A stretch of 64,000 nt of DNA from Diphasiastrum complanatum (Eukaryota > Streptophyta > Lycopodiopsida > Lycopodiales > Lycopodiaceae), in the NCBI GenBank assembly GCA_029204225.1, contig CM055106.1:19480149-19544148 (forward strand), read 5' to 3'. Made by a program: the position numbers and the translations under genes. Positions 10,978 to 21,673 of this stretch are shown one piece after another (the stretch's first letter is position 1; every line of letters starts with the position of its first letter). The notes under the pieces were generated by a model. That model made no database searches and was not told the DNA's origin. It worked only from the letters and a program-made list of their open reading frames with translations.

Positions 10978-13088
10978 TTGAGTTTGTCGTTGACCCTAAT
11001 GGAAGCAGTGAGATGCATGATGGCCTACTGCAAATCTTCAAGGGCACTGTGGGCTGAAGTAGTAGCTGCAGCCGCATACATCCAGAACAAAACAAGCAAG
11101 TCTGGTGTCCCTCACACGACACCACATGAGCAATGGTGGGGTAGAAAGCCCAACCTGTCTCACATCAGAATCTTTGGTTGTGCAGCATATGCACATGTTC
11201 CAGATAAGCTTCGAAAGAAGCTTGATGAGAAAGCCGAACAGAGACTTCTGGTAGGTTATGACAACAATTTGTCATACTACAGAATCTACATGCCAGACAC
11301 AAACATTGTGAAAACAGTGAGAGATGTCAGATTCGATGAGAGCAGGACAATGGCCAACGACGACCCTGTCAGCTACGAAGTTTTGGAGAGACAGTACTAT
11401 GACCTGCCGCCAACGACAGAGGGAGCAGAAGACGAACACGAAAATGAAGATTTTCGAGTCGTGTCCCATTCGAGCGACGAATCTGACGAAGAAAGATTCG
11501 AGAGGCAACTTGTCGCCACAGTTCCTGTAAACCAAGATGGTTTCGGAGTGAGAAGAGCAGACAAGGGCAAAGGCATAGCTGTTCCAGGAGGATCTCGAAA
11601 AAGGTCGACAAGACCACGAAGAGCGCCAGCAAGGTATGTGCCAAGCAGCTCAGCTTCCACATCAGAAGAGTTTTGCAGATTCAGTGGCGAAGCACAGACA
11701 TTCGAGGAGGCAATTGAAAGTCCAGAGAAGGACAGATGGATCCAAGCCATGAACAAAAAGATGGAGTTCATGAGGAAGAACCAGGTATGGACGTTAGAGC
11801 CATTACCACATAAGCAAAAGACTGTCAAATGCAAATGGTCAAATACAGACCAGATGGGAATGTGACAAAATATAAGGCAAGACTGGTAGCGAAGGGTTTC
11901 TCTCAAGGATACAGTATTGACTACTCTGAAACCTTCTCTCCCATTGTCAAACATTCGTCCCTATGTCTGTTATTTGCATATGCAGCAGCTTATGACCTCA
12001 GAATCCACATTGTGGACGAGAAGACAGCCTTCTTGCATGGTGAATTAGATGAAGACATCTACATGGATCAACCCCCAGGATTCGTTTCAAATTCACTTCC
12101 TGACTATGCATGCAGAATGCATAGAAGCATCTACGGTCTGAAACAATCAATTCGACAATGGTACAAGAAGAAAGATCAAGCCCTGAAATCATTAGGATTC
12201 AAGCCTCTGTTGGCTGACTCCAATGTATATGTCAGAGTTACAGATGGGCAGATCATCATAGTGGCTGTATATGTGGACGACACTCTGATACTTTGCAGGA
12301 GTGAGCAGCTAATTATTGAAGTAAAGGCAAACATCTTGAAACATTTCGAGATAGTGGATCTGGTAGAAGCCAGGTGTTACCTAGGCTTACAAATTGAAAG
12401 GGACTATGAGGGAGGTAAGTTATACCTTCACCAGTCCAGATACACCCAGAAGATCCTAAAGGACTTTGGGATGCTGAACTGCAAAGGAGCGAACACTCCA
12501 ATGCTCGCAGGGACGGTAGTGATGAATGATGACTGTCCAAAGACTGGGGAAGAGAGAGAATAGATGCAGCTCACGCCTTACAAGAAGCTGATAGGATCGC
12601 TGATGTACCTTGCAGAAAACGCACATCCTAATATTGCTTATGCAGTATTCAAGATGAGCCAATTTTGCAAGAATCTAGGCTCGACACATTAGAAGATTGC
12701 GAAATGAATTTTGCAATATCTTCAATTAACGAGAGATTATGGCTTGTGTTATTGTCGTGGTGCAGGTTTCAGGATACTTTCCTACAGCGATGCTAGTTGG
12801 GCATCTCTCAAGGACGACTGTAAGAGAGTCTCAGGAGGGTGCACCATCACATCAGGAGCAGCAGTTCTTTGGGTCAGCAAGAAGCAGACCGTTGTAGCCC
12901 AGTCATCCTGTGAAGCAGAATATGTAGCAGTAGCAAAGATGGCCAACGAGATAATCTGGCTAAGCCAGTTCTTGGACGAATTAGGCGAAACAAGGAACGA
13001 GCCTCTAGTCTTGCATATGGACAACACCTCTTCAATACACCTGACAAAAGATCAAATTCAGCACCACATGACTCCAGAAACCAAGTAG
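10978..13088 (+). pseudogene. Ty1/Copia element C1: integrase C-terminal part, reverse transcriptase and RNase H, 5'-truncated
   Basis: The remnant begins inside integrase just after the third-acid motif (L-M-E-A-V-R near 10993). It runs through L-S-H-I-R-I-F-G-C (about 11160) and an acidic linker, then enters reverse transcriptase near 11700. A frameshift near 11840 moves it to the next frame, which carries K-A-R-L-V-A-K-G-F, the first Asp segment I-V-D-E-K-T-A-F-L-H-G and the catalytic Y-V-D-D at 12270-12281. In-frame stops lie at 12561 (TAG), 12690 (TAG) and 12705 (TGA). RNase H follows with Y-S-D-A-S-W, S-S-C-E-A-E-Y and M-D-N-T. The frame ends at 13086-13088, before the usual C-terminal H-x-R-x-K-H segment. 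No LTR is seen at either end. Protein similarity is still clear, so it is moderately old. Confidence 0.9.
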
Positions 13089-13357
13089 GTTGCACTAGTC
13101 CATCTTCAAGATCTACTTGACACAAGAAAATGACCATGAATTCACCAAAAATTGACAATCTCCAAACATTGGCATCAAGTAGCTCAACACTTGAGAACTC
13201 GATCATGGATGAGTGATATAATGAACCTCCAATAGCTTCATTTCCATCAACAAAACCAGCCAAGAATGCTAGTACAACTCCAACAATAAGATATTGCAAG
13301 ACAATGTAGCTAGTTTGTCCATATCTTGACAATTTGCACACATCCACATGAAATAGC
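13089..13357. other. Junction region between C1 and element N
   Basis: Several stops in all frames. It lies downstream (minus sense) of the N coding region and probably is its 3' non-coding part. I found no LTR terminus or polypurine tract. Confidence 0.4.
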
Positions 13358-13720
13358 TCAAACATGAGATAGAACAAGTAAAGTAAACTTGAAAAAAACT
13401 TCCTTGCTGATCCTTTGACCACTTGAGTCTTCAATAAGCTGCAAAAGTAGATCCATAACATCTTTGCCAAATACCTCTCCTTTGATGCTCTTCACTAGCT
13501 CCAAATTGCCACCTTTCCTTTTGTGTTGTTGAAGCCCTTTGAGACTAACCTCTTGATCTTTCTCTTGACCATCAAAGTCGTTGAACAAACTTTGTTTCTC
13601 AGATCCATTACTTGATTTTATAGCATGAAAACCATGAGAACCAATATCCACTTGCATAGCATCATCTATACAAGAAAATTCTCCAAAACATGTGAGTAAA
13701 GCAAAGTGAGTCGCTTCCAC
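13358..13720 (-). pseudogene. Likely frameshifted continuation of the element N tail
   Basis: An open frame of about 120 codons begins at a GTG inside the last 55 bases of the 680-codon frame (13666-15708), in a different frame, and continues for 300 bases. Its composition (charged, S/K/E/Q-rich, then L-L-L-Q-L-I-E-D) resembles the preceding tail. A single frameshift near 13700 in a once-longer tail is the simplest reading, though an independent small frame cannot be excluded. No family recognised. Confidence 0.4.
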
Positions 13721-15820
13721 TTGCTTACCTTTCTCTTGAACATCAAATATATCAAAGATATAAATATCTTCAGACCTGAACCTCTGAAATACTCCCTCTC
13801 AAACATATGATCTAGATCCAACAAGATCTCATCCATGCTTGATCTCGATCTTCCATAAAGGTTAGTGAAAACAATGTCACCAATGTCACCATCATATATC
13901 AAAAGATAGATTCCAAAATTTCCATCCAACATGAAGTAGAGTAGGTGAAGATGAGTATCAAACCTAGTAAATCCAGCCCTCTTGAGTCCATAACCAACCT
14001 CAATAAGCTCACCAATGAGATCTCCCTTGCCTTGAAGAAATTGCCTCTCGATCTGCTCCATGTAGTCTTCTCCAACCAACCTTTTGCCATCTTGACCATG
14101 AGTGATCAGTTCACAATCATAGAATCCTTTGAGTTGATGAAGAGATGTGAGATCCATGCCTTGGATCTTCCCAAGAACCAATCTTCCATTGCTCTTTCCT
14201 TCATAAGACTCCCTCTTAATGATTGCATCATAAGAAGTAGAAACCTCAAAGACATTAGAAGCCATGAAAAAAATGATTAGTACCTTCAACATAAGAATGA
14301 TTGAAGTACTCTCTTTTTTCAAACAAGAACTTCTACTCAATGTTTTAGGTAATGACTCATATGATAATGATTCTTCCTCACTATCATTCACAATGACATC
14401 ATTCAAAGTACATCCTACTTTGAACTCTTCACAGACTTCTCTTCTCCTTGACTTGTGACTATCTCCCTCACCAAGTCTCTTGATAAAACCATTTGATCTA
14501 CTCTCTTTATGAAGACATGTGACTCCACTTGCTGGAAAAATGATTGTCTTGGAATCATAACAAAAGAATGTAGAAGAACCACCTCCTTCATGCATGCACC
14601 TAGCAACATCTTTTTCCATATGATCAAAGAAATCATTAGCAACAATCTTTTCCAAGGAAGAACCTTCACCTCCATTGATGAAGTTAGCTCTTTCCTTACC
14701 TTTTGCATGATTGCACTTGCCATGAAGAACCATTGAAACACCATCATTATCCTCAAGACTAGCCAAGTTATCACAAAGATGAACATCTCCAAGAAGCATA
14801 TTAGATCTTGACCTAGATCTAGCATAAGGAAGCTTTTTAGACTTTGCATAAGATCCACCAATCTTATTGATGCTAAAAGTGAACTTTGAAAAGTTGAGAC
14901 CAATCTCCTTTTCCATTCCATCCTTTTTGTTAGCCATAACAAAAGCATCAAGCTTGAAAAGTCTACCTTGTCTATTGCCCCTAGCAACCAAGATTTCTTC
15001 CTTTGTAATAAAACAAGCATCACCACCAAAATTTACCATGTATCCTTTCTCTATCATTTGACCAACACTTAGCAAATTCTTTGAAAGTGAAGGAATGTAA
15101 AGAACACCATCAAGTCTTGCTTTCCTATTAGTAGAGACAGAAATAGTAATTGAACCAATACCTTCAATCACACACTTACCACCATTGGCCATGTGAATTG
15201 CTTTCTTGGCTCCATCATAAGTGACCAAAGAAGTAAAGAACTCCTTGTGACTAGTCATGTGTGAACTAGCTCCACTATCAATCCACCATGAATCTTTGTC
15301 ACCTTCATTTGATATTGGACTTGAAGAACACATCAAAAGAGAATCACCACCACCTAGATCCTCATCATTAGTAGTAAAGTTGCTTTGCTTGCTACCTTCA
15401 TCTCTTTGCTTCTTCAAACATTCATTTGCAAAATGCCCTTTGATTCCACAATAAAAGCATTTCAACTTAGACTTATCTTTCTTTTTGCCAAAAGAAGAAG
15501 TCTCACCTTGATCTTGCCCTTTAGACCACTTGTCTTTGCCTTTGATAAACATAGCCTCCTCTTCATATTGAGATGTCGATGTAGATCCACCTCCTCTTGA
15601 TTGAAGCCTATACTCCTCATTCACCAAGATCTCTTGCAGATCCACAATACTTGGCAAAGTCTTTTGAATAGCAAAACTTTGAACAAGATTAGCATGATCA
15701 TCCAACAAGCCATTAAGTATAACTTGAACACGTTCTACCTCCTTAATGCTTTCATCAATACATGCTAACTCATCATTGAATGCTTTAACCCTCGAAACAA
15801 AAGCATGAGTACTCTCTTCC
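13666..15820 (-). CDS. Element N: Copia-type gag-protease with an in-frame unknown C-terminal tail
   Basis: A 680-codon open frame (13666-15708), with gag extending in frame upstream to the solo LTR at 15821. Numbering from the first Met: gag C-terminal part 1-80; zinc knuckle C84-C87-H92-C97; aspartic protease D144-S-G-A-S-S-H; hydrophobic flap region to L212-L-S-V-G-Q; then G-R-L-F-K-L-D-A-F-V at 248-257. In full-length relatives (element A here) the pre-integrase H-H-C-C domain comes next. Instead the frame continues for 423 residues with no integrase, reverse transcriptase or RNase H motif. The tail is charged, has an R-S-R-S-R-S patch (297-302) and one strong hydrophobic segment (about 468-488). 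The tail has no stops, unlike the other Copia copies in the 10-23 kb stack. Origin and function of the tail are unknown to me; a non-autonomous element with captured sequence is the inference. Confidence 0.75.
15816..15820. repeat. Target-site duplication CTTCC (left)
   Basis: CTTCC directly precedes the TGTGAA terminus of the solo LTR and recurs directly after its TTCACA terminus at 16550-16554. Confidence 0.85.
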
Positions 15821-16549
15821 TGTGAAGATAATAAAATATTATCTTCCTATCTCGAGTTTGGGGTCATGTCCATGATAATTTCCACTAGATTTCATGTTGT
15901 ACATATAAGGAGTGTGAATTGAGCACATATCCTTCTAGTGTAGCTCGGATTTGAGTTAGATAGGTTCAATTATGATGACATGCAGATGTTTAGATAGCAT
16001 GAAAAGTCTTACTGTATGCATGCAAGCCACATGCAATCAGTGCATGCAACATGAAAAGTAGAATCTGTGATCTACACATGTCTAGGCAATTTTATGAGTT
16101 GACATGCAGTACATGCACCATACATGCATGCAATTACACATGTGGATCTCTGGTAGGTGAATTAGTTCAATTAAGTGGACTTTCCATGCAATGCCACTGT
16201 AGGAATTCGAGTCTCTCTCATGTAGGGAAAGCTGGGCATGTTTTGCCATATTGTGAATATTGAGATTTTGGTGTTTTGGACTCATTCTCTCTCTACCCGA
16301 GTTTTCTATGTATGATTTTCTCTCTCAACCCGAGAGCAGCCTTTTTTTCCCATATTGAACACTTAGAATTATTTTTGACATTCATTTCTCATAGTGAAGA
16401 GTTAGATTTTTTCATCAGATGTATGCCATTGTGCTCTTGTCTTAGATTTTCAAAGCATACTGTTCTTTGATCAATCTTGTGCAATCACAACACCTCAGTA
16501 AGATCTTGTAGGGTGTGTGGTGAAGTTCACACGTGCTAAAAAATTCACA
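15821..16549. mobile_element. Solo LTR (729 bp) inserted in the gag of element N
   Basis: The segment starts TGTGAAGATAATAAA and ends AAAAAATTCACA. It has short inverted TGTGAA/TTCACA ends of the TG...CA type and is flanked by the 5-bp duplication CTTCC. Removing it would bring together the two halves of the N gag frame, which reads up to 15820 on one side and from 16550 on the other. There is no internal region, primer site or coding frame inside, so it is a solo LTR left by recombination. It carries 'cat'/'tgcatg'-rich sequence and two TCTC-rich runs (about 16285-16330). The orientation of transcription was not determined. Confidence 0.85.
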
Positions 16550-16907
16550 CTTCCTTCTTTTGCAAACTTTGAAAGATTTTCCTCCCAAGAGTGAGCACTC
16601 TTGATGTAGACTTGGATTCATAAAGCTTCTTCAAAGCTTTCCAAGCCTCCAAAGATGATGTGCACTTACCAACTTCCTTGAGAAGTTCATTGGTAACATT
16701 CATCTTAATCATGTGTAGAGCCTTCTTTGCTCTCTTGTCATACCTCACTTAATCTTGAGGTGCTTGAGGCCTCTCCTCCACACCTACAACAATCTCCATC
16801 AACTCATTCATCTCCAATAAGGACTCCATCCTCACCTTCCAAGTAGAATAGTTGATTGAGGTAAGCCTATCATTGGTCTCCAACATAAAGCCTCCACTTG
16901 TAGCCAT
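16550..16907 (-). pseudogene. Element N gag, N-terminal part
   Basis: On the minus strand an ATG at 16905-16907 opens M-A-T-S-G-G-F-M-L-E-T-N-D-R-L and N-Y-S-T-W-K-V-R-M-E, the usual Copia gag start (compare the ATG at 54484 of element A). An in-frame TAA near 16750 interrupts it. After that V-R-Y-D-K-R-A-K-K-A-L-H-M-I and L-K-K-L-Y-E-S-K-S run to the solo LTR at 16550 (K-I-F-Q-S-L-Q-K-K-E). So the N gag has one stop codon and one LTR insertion, while the downstream 680-codon frame stays open. Confidence 0.8.
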
Positions 16908-17511
16908 GTTGAAGTGACTTGATCTTCTCTTTCAACCTGTTCCAATGCACAAAGCACTCTCTTGAATGTCAACAAATGAACTCAAGAATAAATCACAAAG
17001 ATATGGAACCTCTCAAATCTCTTCTAGCACTTCTAACTAGAAAATCAACACATAGAATAGTGAAATCTTGATCAACCTATGATCTATCTTCAATCTAATG
17101 ATTCTTGCCACTTAATAAGATTGAAACACACTTAAATGAAGTTCAGTAACCTCACAAACTAGAGATCCAATCAAAATTAGGGTTTTGACAAAATCACAAA
17201 AAATTGAATATCTCAAATTCTACATGCAATTTCTAGAAACTTGATATATCTTCTTGTAGACTCCAATGAGACCTTCCTAATGCACCAAGAAAATCATCTA
17301 AATCTAGTAAGACAAGTGTGAAAGCTGAATTGATCAAGTATATAACCCTATATTGAGTTTTGACCTACAAAAGATCAATTCTATACATGCAAAAATGCTG
17401 ATTTTTGAGTAGAAATCAATCTAGCATGCTCTAGCATTGGTAACTCCTCCAAATCCTTGCTAAAGATGGCTGTTCATTTTATAATCTGAAAAACAAGAAC
17501 TCTGATACCAT
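16908..17511 (-). other. Element N untranslated leader with primer-binding site
   Basis: About 600 bp between the primer-binding site and the gag ATG, with no coding frame. The minus strand reads TGGTATCAGAG at 17510-17500, the complement of the initiator tRNA-Met 3' end used by plant Copia elements. The sequence on the far side of 17511 is already element B coding sequence, so the 5' LTR of N is missing. The size is similar to the 800-bp leader of element A. Confidence 0.7.
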
Positions 17512-18850
17512 GTGAAGGATTTCAGATCATTCAAGATCCAATCCATGTCCTTGATCTTTGGTATCACGTTGCATGCTTCGTTGAAAAATGTCGCACTCAT
17601 CCCTGCATCTGCTATTCTTGCTAAAGAGAGAAAGTCTTGTTGCAGAGTAGGCACGAACAGAACGTCTTCGAGTCGTCTATCTCTACCGTTGGTGTTGAGT
17701 CATAGTAAACCAATACCGTTCACTTGATGCTTAGATCCATCTCCAAGAACTATGAATCTTGAAGGATCTGCACTTTTGAAATCAGACATGATTCGTCTTG
17801 ATGTCACGAAGTGTGAGGTGGCTCCTGAATCTAATATCATCTCGTGTGTGTCATATGTTGATGTTGCACACACATCTTCACAGATGTAGGCAGTCGAACA
17901 ATTTCTGTTCGTTCTTTCTTCGCCCATCTTCGAGCTCTCGGGCTCCTCGACATAGGATGAACTATTGTTGTTCTCCTGTCTGTTCTGTGCCGATTTGTTT
18001 CTTGGATTTTGGCGGCAATCCATGGCTGCAGGACCCTTCTTGTGGCAATGGATACACTCAATCTTGGGATTGAGCTAGTATGTATCAACTGTATGCCCAT
18101 CTCTTCTGCATCTCATGCAAGTCTTCTTGTGTGCGCCTTGTTGTTTCGACCTCCCTTTGCTTCCAGTTGCCTTTGCTTGGTCCCTCTGCTTGCTGGTCAC
18201 GATCATGCCTCTGATTTGACTCCCTCGTCGTAGAGGGCATGGTCAGAGCCATCTTTGTGATCAAGATGTTCTTTGGCCTCAACTTCCTCTCGAATCTCTA
18301 CAATCGCCTTTTCGAGGTTCATGGTAGGAACTTTCGCAAGCAAGGTCCTCGTTGTCTAGAATGATCTGGGTAAGGCTCTCAACAGGTATGTGAGCTACTT
18401 CTCAGCTGACACTGCATTCTCTGCTCCAGAGTTTTGTAGTGACAGAAATAGATCCTTCATCTTTCTCATGAAAGAGGTGAGGTCTTTTCCATCCCACTGT
18501 AGGTTCGTCAACTGATCTTCCAGCATCATGATCTGACTTCTTGATTTCATCTGAAATCTTGTGAGCAATGCATCCCACATCTCCTTAGCTTTGGAGAGTA
18601 TTGTCAGGTCAAGTGTGAGGCTATCTTCGATGGAAGATGATAGCAAAGCTGCTTCCTTGTCATTTTTCTCCCTCCATTCGCGTAGCTCCTTGTCTATTGT
18701 CGTAGGCATTTCTTCTGTGCCATCCACCCAGGGGAAGAGTCCTTTGCCCTTGAATATCAGTGATGTCTTAACTTTCCAGGCTAGAAAGTTAGATCCTAAA
18801 GAATCAAGTATTATGCAGATCTTGCTTTGCATACTGCTGATTGAAGCCAT
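17512..18850 (-). pseudogene. Ty1/Copia element B: gag and protease, truncated
   Basis: The gag ATG lies at 18848-18850 and opens M-A-S-I-S-S-M-Q-S-K. The W-K-V-K-T-S-L motif and D-A-L-L-T-R-F mark UBN2-type gag, which is open to 18395. Between about 18395 and 18100 there are several stops. Two zinc knuckles near 18130 and 18040 each miss one ligand: the first ends in Tyr instead of Cys, and the second has Pro instead of His. Protease follows with M-I-L-D-S-G-A-T-S-H-F (about 17840-17870), then a frame break near 17700. The segment V-P-T-L-Q-Q-D-F-L-S-L-A-R-I-A-D-A-G-M ends near 17530, where element N begins. Integrase and reverse transcriptase are absent. Confidence 0.85.
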
Positions 18851-18961
18851 TGCTTCTTTCTTGAGTTTGTTTCCTCGTTGATGGTTGATTGTTTGAATGC
18901 TTGGCCTCCTGGATCTGATAGCTTCTTGGCTATGTCAGACTATAACAAGATAGGTAGGTCG

Positions 18962-18973
18962 GCTCGGATACCT
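18962..18973 (-). promoter_or_regulatory. Primer-binding site of element B (variant)
   Basis: Minus strand AGGTATCCGAGC, two changes from the plant Copia TGGTATCAGAGC complement of initiator tRNA-Met. It lies 112 bp upstream of the gag ATG, right beside the probable LTR edge at about 18975. Confidence 0.6.
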
Positions 18974-18974
18974 C

Positions 18975-19480
18975 TGATGAGAATTGATACATGAATGAGA
19001 AGCAGTCGCGAATCTTTTGCGAAGCAACCGCGATCCTCTTGCAAGATTCGGATGGAGTACAGATGTGACCGCTGAACACTGCCAGCTAAATGCGATCCTA
19101 CAGTTCTCTAGAATGTAGTCAGGCACTGCTGATCTATGTTTATAAAATTAATGCAGCATTCAACATAGTTTCAACCAGGGTGCGGAATTCAAATGAACAA
19201 GAAAAACTCAGAGATACAAAATAACAGCATATGCATTTGCATTCAAGATCATACGCAACAAGAAAATAATCTATATTGATTTTTCTCTGATTTCTTCAAG
19301 CACTGCATGCAAATCCACGCAGTGCGTTGGCGTGAGAGAAATGCTTCTCTCACGGATGTATGTCTCGCTTACTAGCGGACTCTTGGATCTGTATGGATGT
19401 TGATCACAAAGCTCCTCTCGCTCGAAGGCGGAGTTGTTGTCTATATTTTTGTCTTGATTGCATACTAGCATTAGACTACT
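18975..19480 (-). mobile_element. Probable 5' LTR of element B
   Basis: Placed here because it directly follows the primer-binding site. The inner edge reads TGATGAGAATTGATAC on the + strand. The outer edge is not resolved; a CA near 19470 is possible. No open frame is credible in this stretch. No second copy for comparison exists in the window. Confidence 0.45.
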
Positions 19481-19619
19481 GTATTACACTATGTGTGTAT
19501 TCTGTTTTGATCTATATGTCAAGTGTCAGCTATGATAGACAAGGAGGTCGACTTTGTTGGTTGGATAGTCAAGATCAAGTGCTAGGGATTATTTAGACAT
19601 GTTCAACACAAATGTATGA

Positions 19620-20949
19620 TTCAAGTGTCCTAATCTTTGATGTCATAGTTATGTTTTATTGACAAGAACAGAGGTTTTCAAGGCTTGACTAGTATCTTAA
19701 TAACAAAGTGCTAGTCTATATACGTATCCATGCCCCTTGCTGAGTGCAAGGATCTTATTTGTCCTATGGATAATTCGGCATGTATCATACTCGAACTCTA
19801 CCCTATGACCTAAATTGGTGATTCTACTTACTGATAATAGATTTTAGAGAGTTTAGGTGCATACAAAACATTTGATAGTAGTTTGGATTGATCATGCTGA
19901 AACTTCAATCTTACAGTGCCTTCACCTTCGACAGTGTGTGTGCTATCGTCGCCAAGATGAACGTGTTTCTTTGTACTGTAAGGCGTATAGGAGTGAAAAT
20001 GCTCACGATGATTGGTCATATGTCGAGTAGCTCCAGAATCCAGAAACCAAGAATTATCAAATAGTGCCTTTTGTTCTTTGACCATAAATGCTCTTTCGTC
20101 CATGTCGAGTTTAGGAGATGTTGTGACTAATTCGCCTATTGATCTGGTTGCTTGCTGGCATTCTTCGCTTTGAGTACCCTGCAATCTTGGATCTCATGAT
20201 TAGTGCATTTGCAATACTTACAGAACATCTTCTTCTTTGACTGTGGATTTGATAATTGTTCTTGACTTTGCGTCAGCTTCTGATTTGATGCAGACTGCTT
20301 AGAGCTTTTTTGCTTCTATCATTTTGAGCCTTTTTTGACATATAGAGCATTAAATGATGAAGTCGACAAGGTGTCTTGATTTCTTCGATTGTCTTCTTGC
20401 ACCAACATAGTGATAACTCTAGTAAGAGTTAAATATGAGTGTGTCCATATGATCATCACCCAGTTCTCATATGGAGAGGGCAAGCTTGAAAGCAATGTCA
20501 TGATTGCATTTTGATCATCTATGATCAATCGGATAGCGACCATCTATTGCAAGAGATTCTTAAATTGGTTAACGTGGTTCTGTAGTGAATCACCATTTGA
20601 CATCTTAAGAGTGAAGAATTTTTTTTCTTAGATATAACTTGGAAGTCATGTCTCTCACATCATATAGTGAGCTAAGGATATCCCATACTTCTTTCAAAGT
20701 TTGAACTTTAGATATGTGGCCAATCTGAGTGTCTGATATATTGAGAATAATAAGCACGAAAGCTTTACCATCCTTCGATTTCCACTTTGAGTCAACTGTG
20801 TCATCTTCAAGCTTCACTTCAATACCTGTGACAACATCTCTCCACAACTCGTTGGCGATTAGCAAGGTCTTCATCTTAAATTTTCACAAATAGTAATTGG
20901 ATCCATTCAGCTTGTCTGCTATGAGGCTGGCTTTACTTTGAGAATCCAT
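19620..20949 (-). pseudogene. Ty1/Copia element D: gag, protease and start of pre-integrase domain
   Basis: The gag ATG at 20947-20949 opens M-D-S-Q-S-K-A-S-L-I-A-D-K-L-N-G. A TGA stop replaces the conserved Trp before K-F-K-M-K. Gag continues (W-K-S-K-D-G-K-A; L-K-E-V-W-D-I-L-S-S-L-Y) with further breaks near 20605 and 20319. The zinc-knuckle region near 20200-20260 is decayed. Protease is recognisable by W-F-L-D-S-G-A-T-R-H-M-T-N-H near 20050 and N-V-L-Y-A-P-K-L near 19850. Minus sequence to about 19620 still shows H-Q-R-L-G-H-L-N of the pre-integrase domain, with stops. Everything 3' of that is gone. Confidence 0.8.
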
Positions 20950-21141
20950 CTGGAACTTTAGTCTGTTGATAAATTGATGACTTTAATAATGATGTCGTGT
21001 TGCGCTACAATAGGAAATCAATTATCTGATACTGAAATTTGATACCACAAATTGAAGAATATGATATTGTGAAAAGTATCTAATGATATCGCTTTGATAT
21101 CATGAAAGATATCAAATATTAGAGATCTGATATAACAATTC

Positions 21142-21153
21142 GCTCTGATACAA
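21142..21153 (-). promoter_or_regulatory. Primer-binding site of element D
   Basis: Minus strand TTGTATCAGAGC, one change from the initiator tRNA-Met complement. It is immediately adjacent to the LTR that starts at 21154. Confidence 0.75.
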
Positions 21154-21673
21154 TGTTGGAAAGAGGGAGGTGAAGTGATCGGTCCAACGAGTCAAAGATT
21201 GTGGGTGACTTATCGAGCGCAACGTGACTTAGCCGTCTTTCCTAATGCATGACTATGCCTATCAATATTGAACAAAGCTATAATGACATAAGTCATGTTC
21301 AATCTTTTAGCAACGAACTTTGAAATCATTAGCACTAAAGTGATTTCGTAGCCAAACAATTATGTATTGAATAAATCAGACAAAACAATAAGAGGTTTAT
21401 TAGTTACAAATAATCACAAAGAAGCATACATTTTAACGTGATACTGAAAGCAGTAAAAAGAATAGATTGATTCAGTAAGTAGCATGTAAAAACAGCATCG
21501 TCGATAAGTCGGATGATGTCCGATATGTCGAAGCCACATGTTGAGAGATTTCTGAGTATTTCTGCAGACTGTGTAGAAACACGAATAAAACTGTAGAACT
21601 GGATAATGGAAATGGATGAAGATTAAAGATCGATTATTCGGATGACTCACTTCGATAATAGAATAATCCAACA
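21154..21673 (-). mobile_element. 5' LTR of element D (TGTTGG family, 520 bp)
   Basis: On the + strand it starts TGTTGGAAAGAGGG and ends AATAATCCAACA, with inverted TGTTGGA/TCCAACA ends. It is very similar to the LTR at 31988 (shared 'gctataatgaca.aagtcatgttcaatc', 'gtgatttcgtagccaaacaa', 'gtgtagaaaca'), but lacks about 420 bp of the middle. It interrupts the integrase of element E right after the V-F-G-C segment. The right flank ACAAA would be its target duplication, but the left end of D is lost, so this cannot be checked. Confidence 0.8.

Noticed and set aside
11397-11954. 185-codon minus-strand frame opposite C1
   Set aside because: Antisense shadow of the C1 linker and reverse transcriptase start.
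12890-12920. TGTGAAGCAG at about 12910 as the partner LTR start for element N
   Set aside because: It is inside the RNase H coding sequence of C1 (S-S-C-E-A-E-Y) and is not followed by LTR-like sequence.
14415-15029. 204-codon minus-strand frame overlapping the N frame
   Set aside because: Shadow of the 680-codon N frame in another register; hydrophobic composition follows from the codon pattern.
17460-17654. Minus frame at 17460-17654 as a separate gene
   Set aside because: It is the end of the element B protease region running across the junction into the N primer-binding site.
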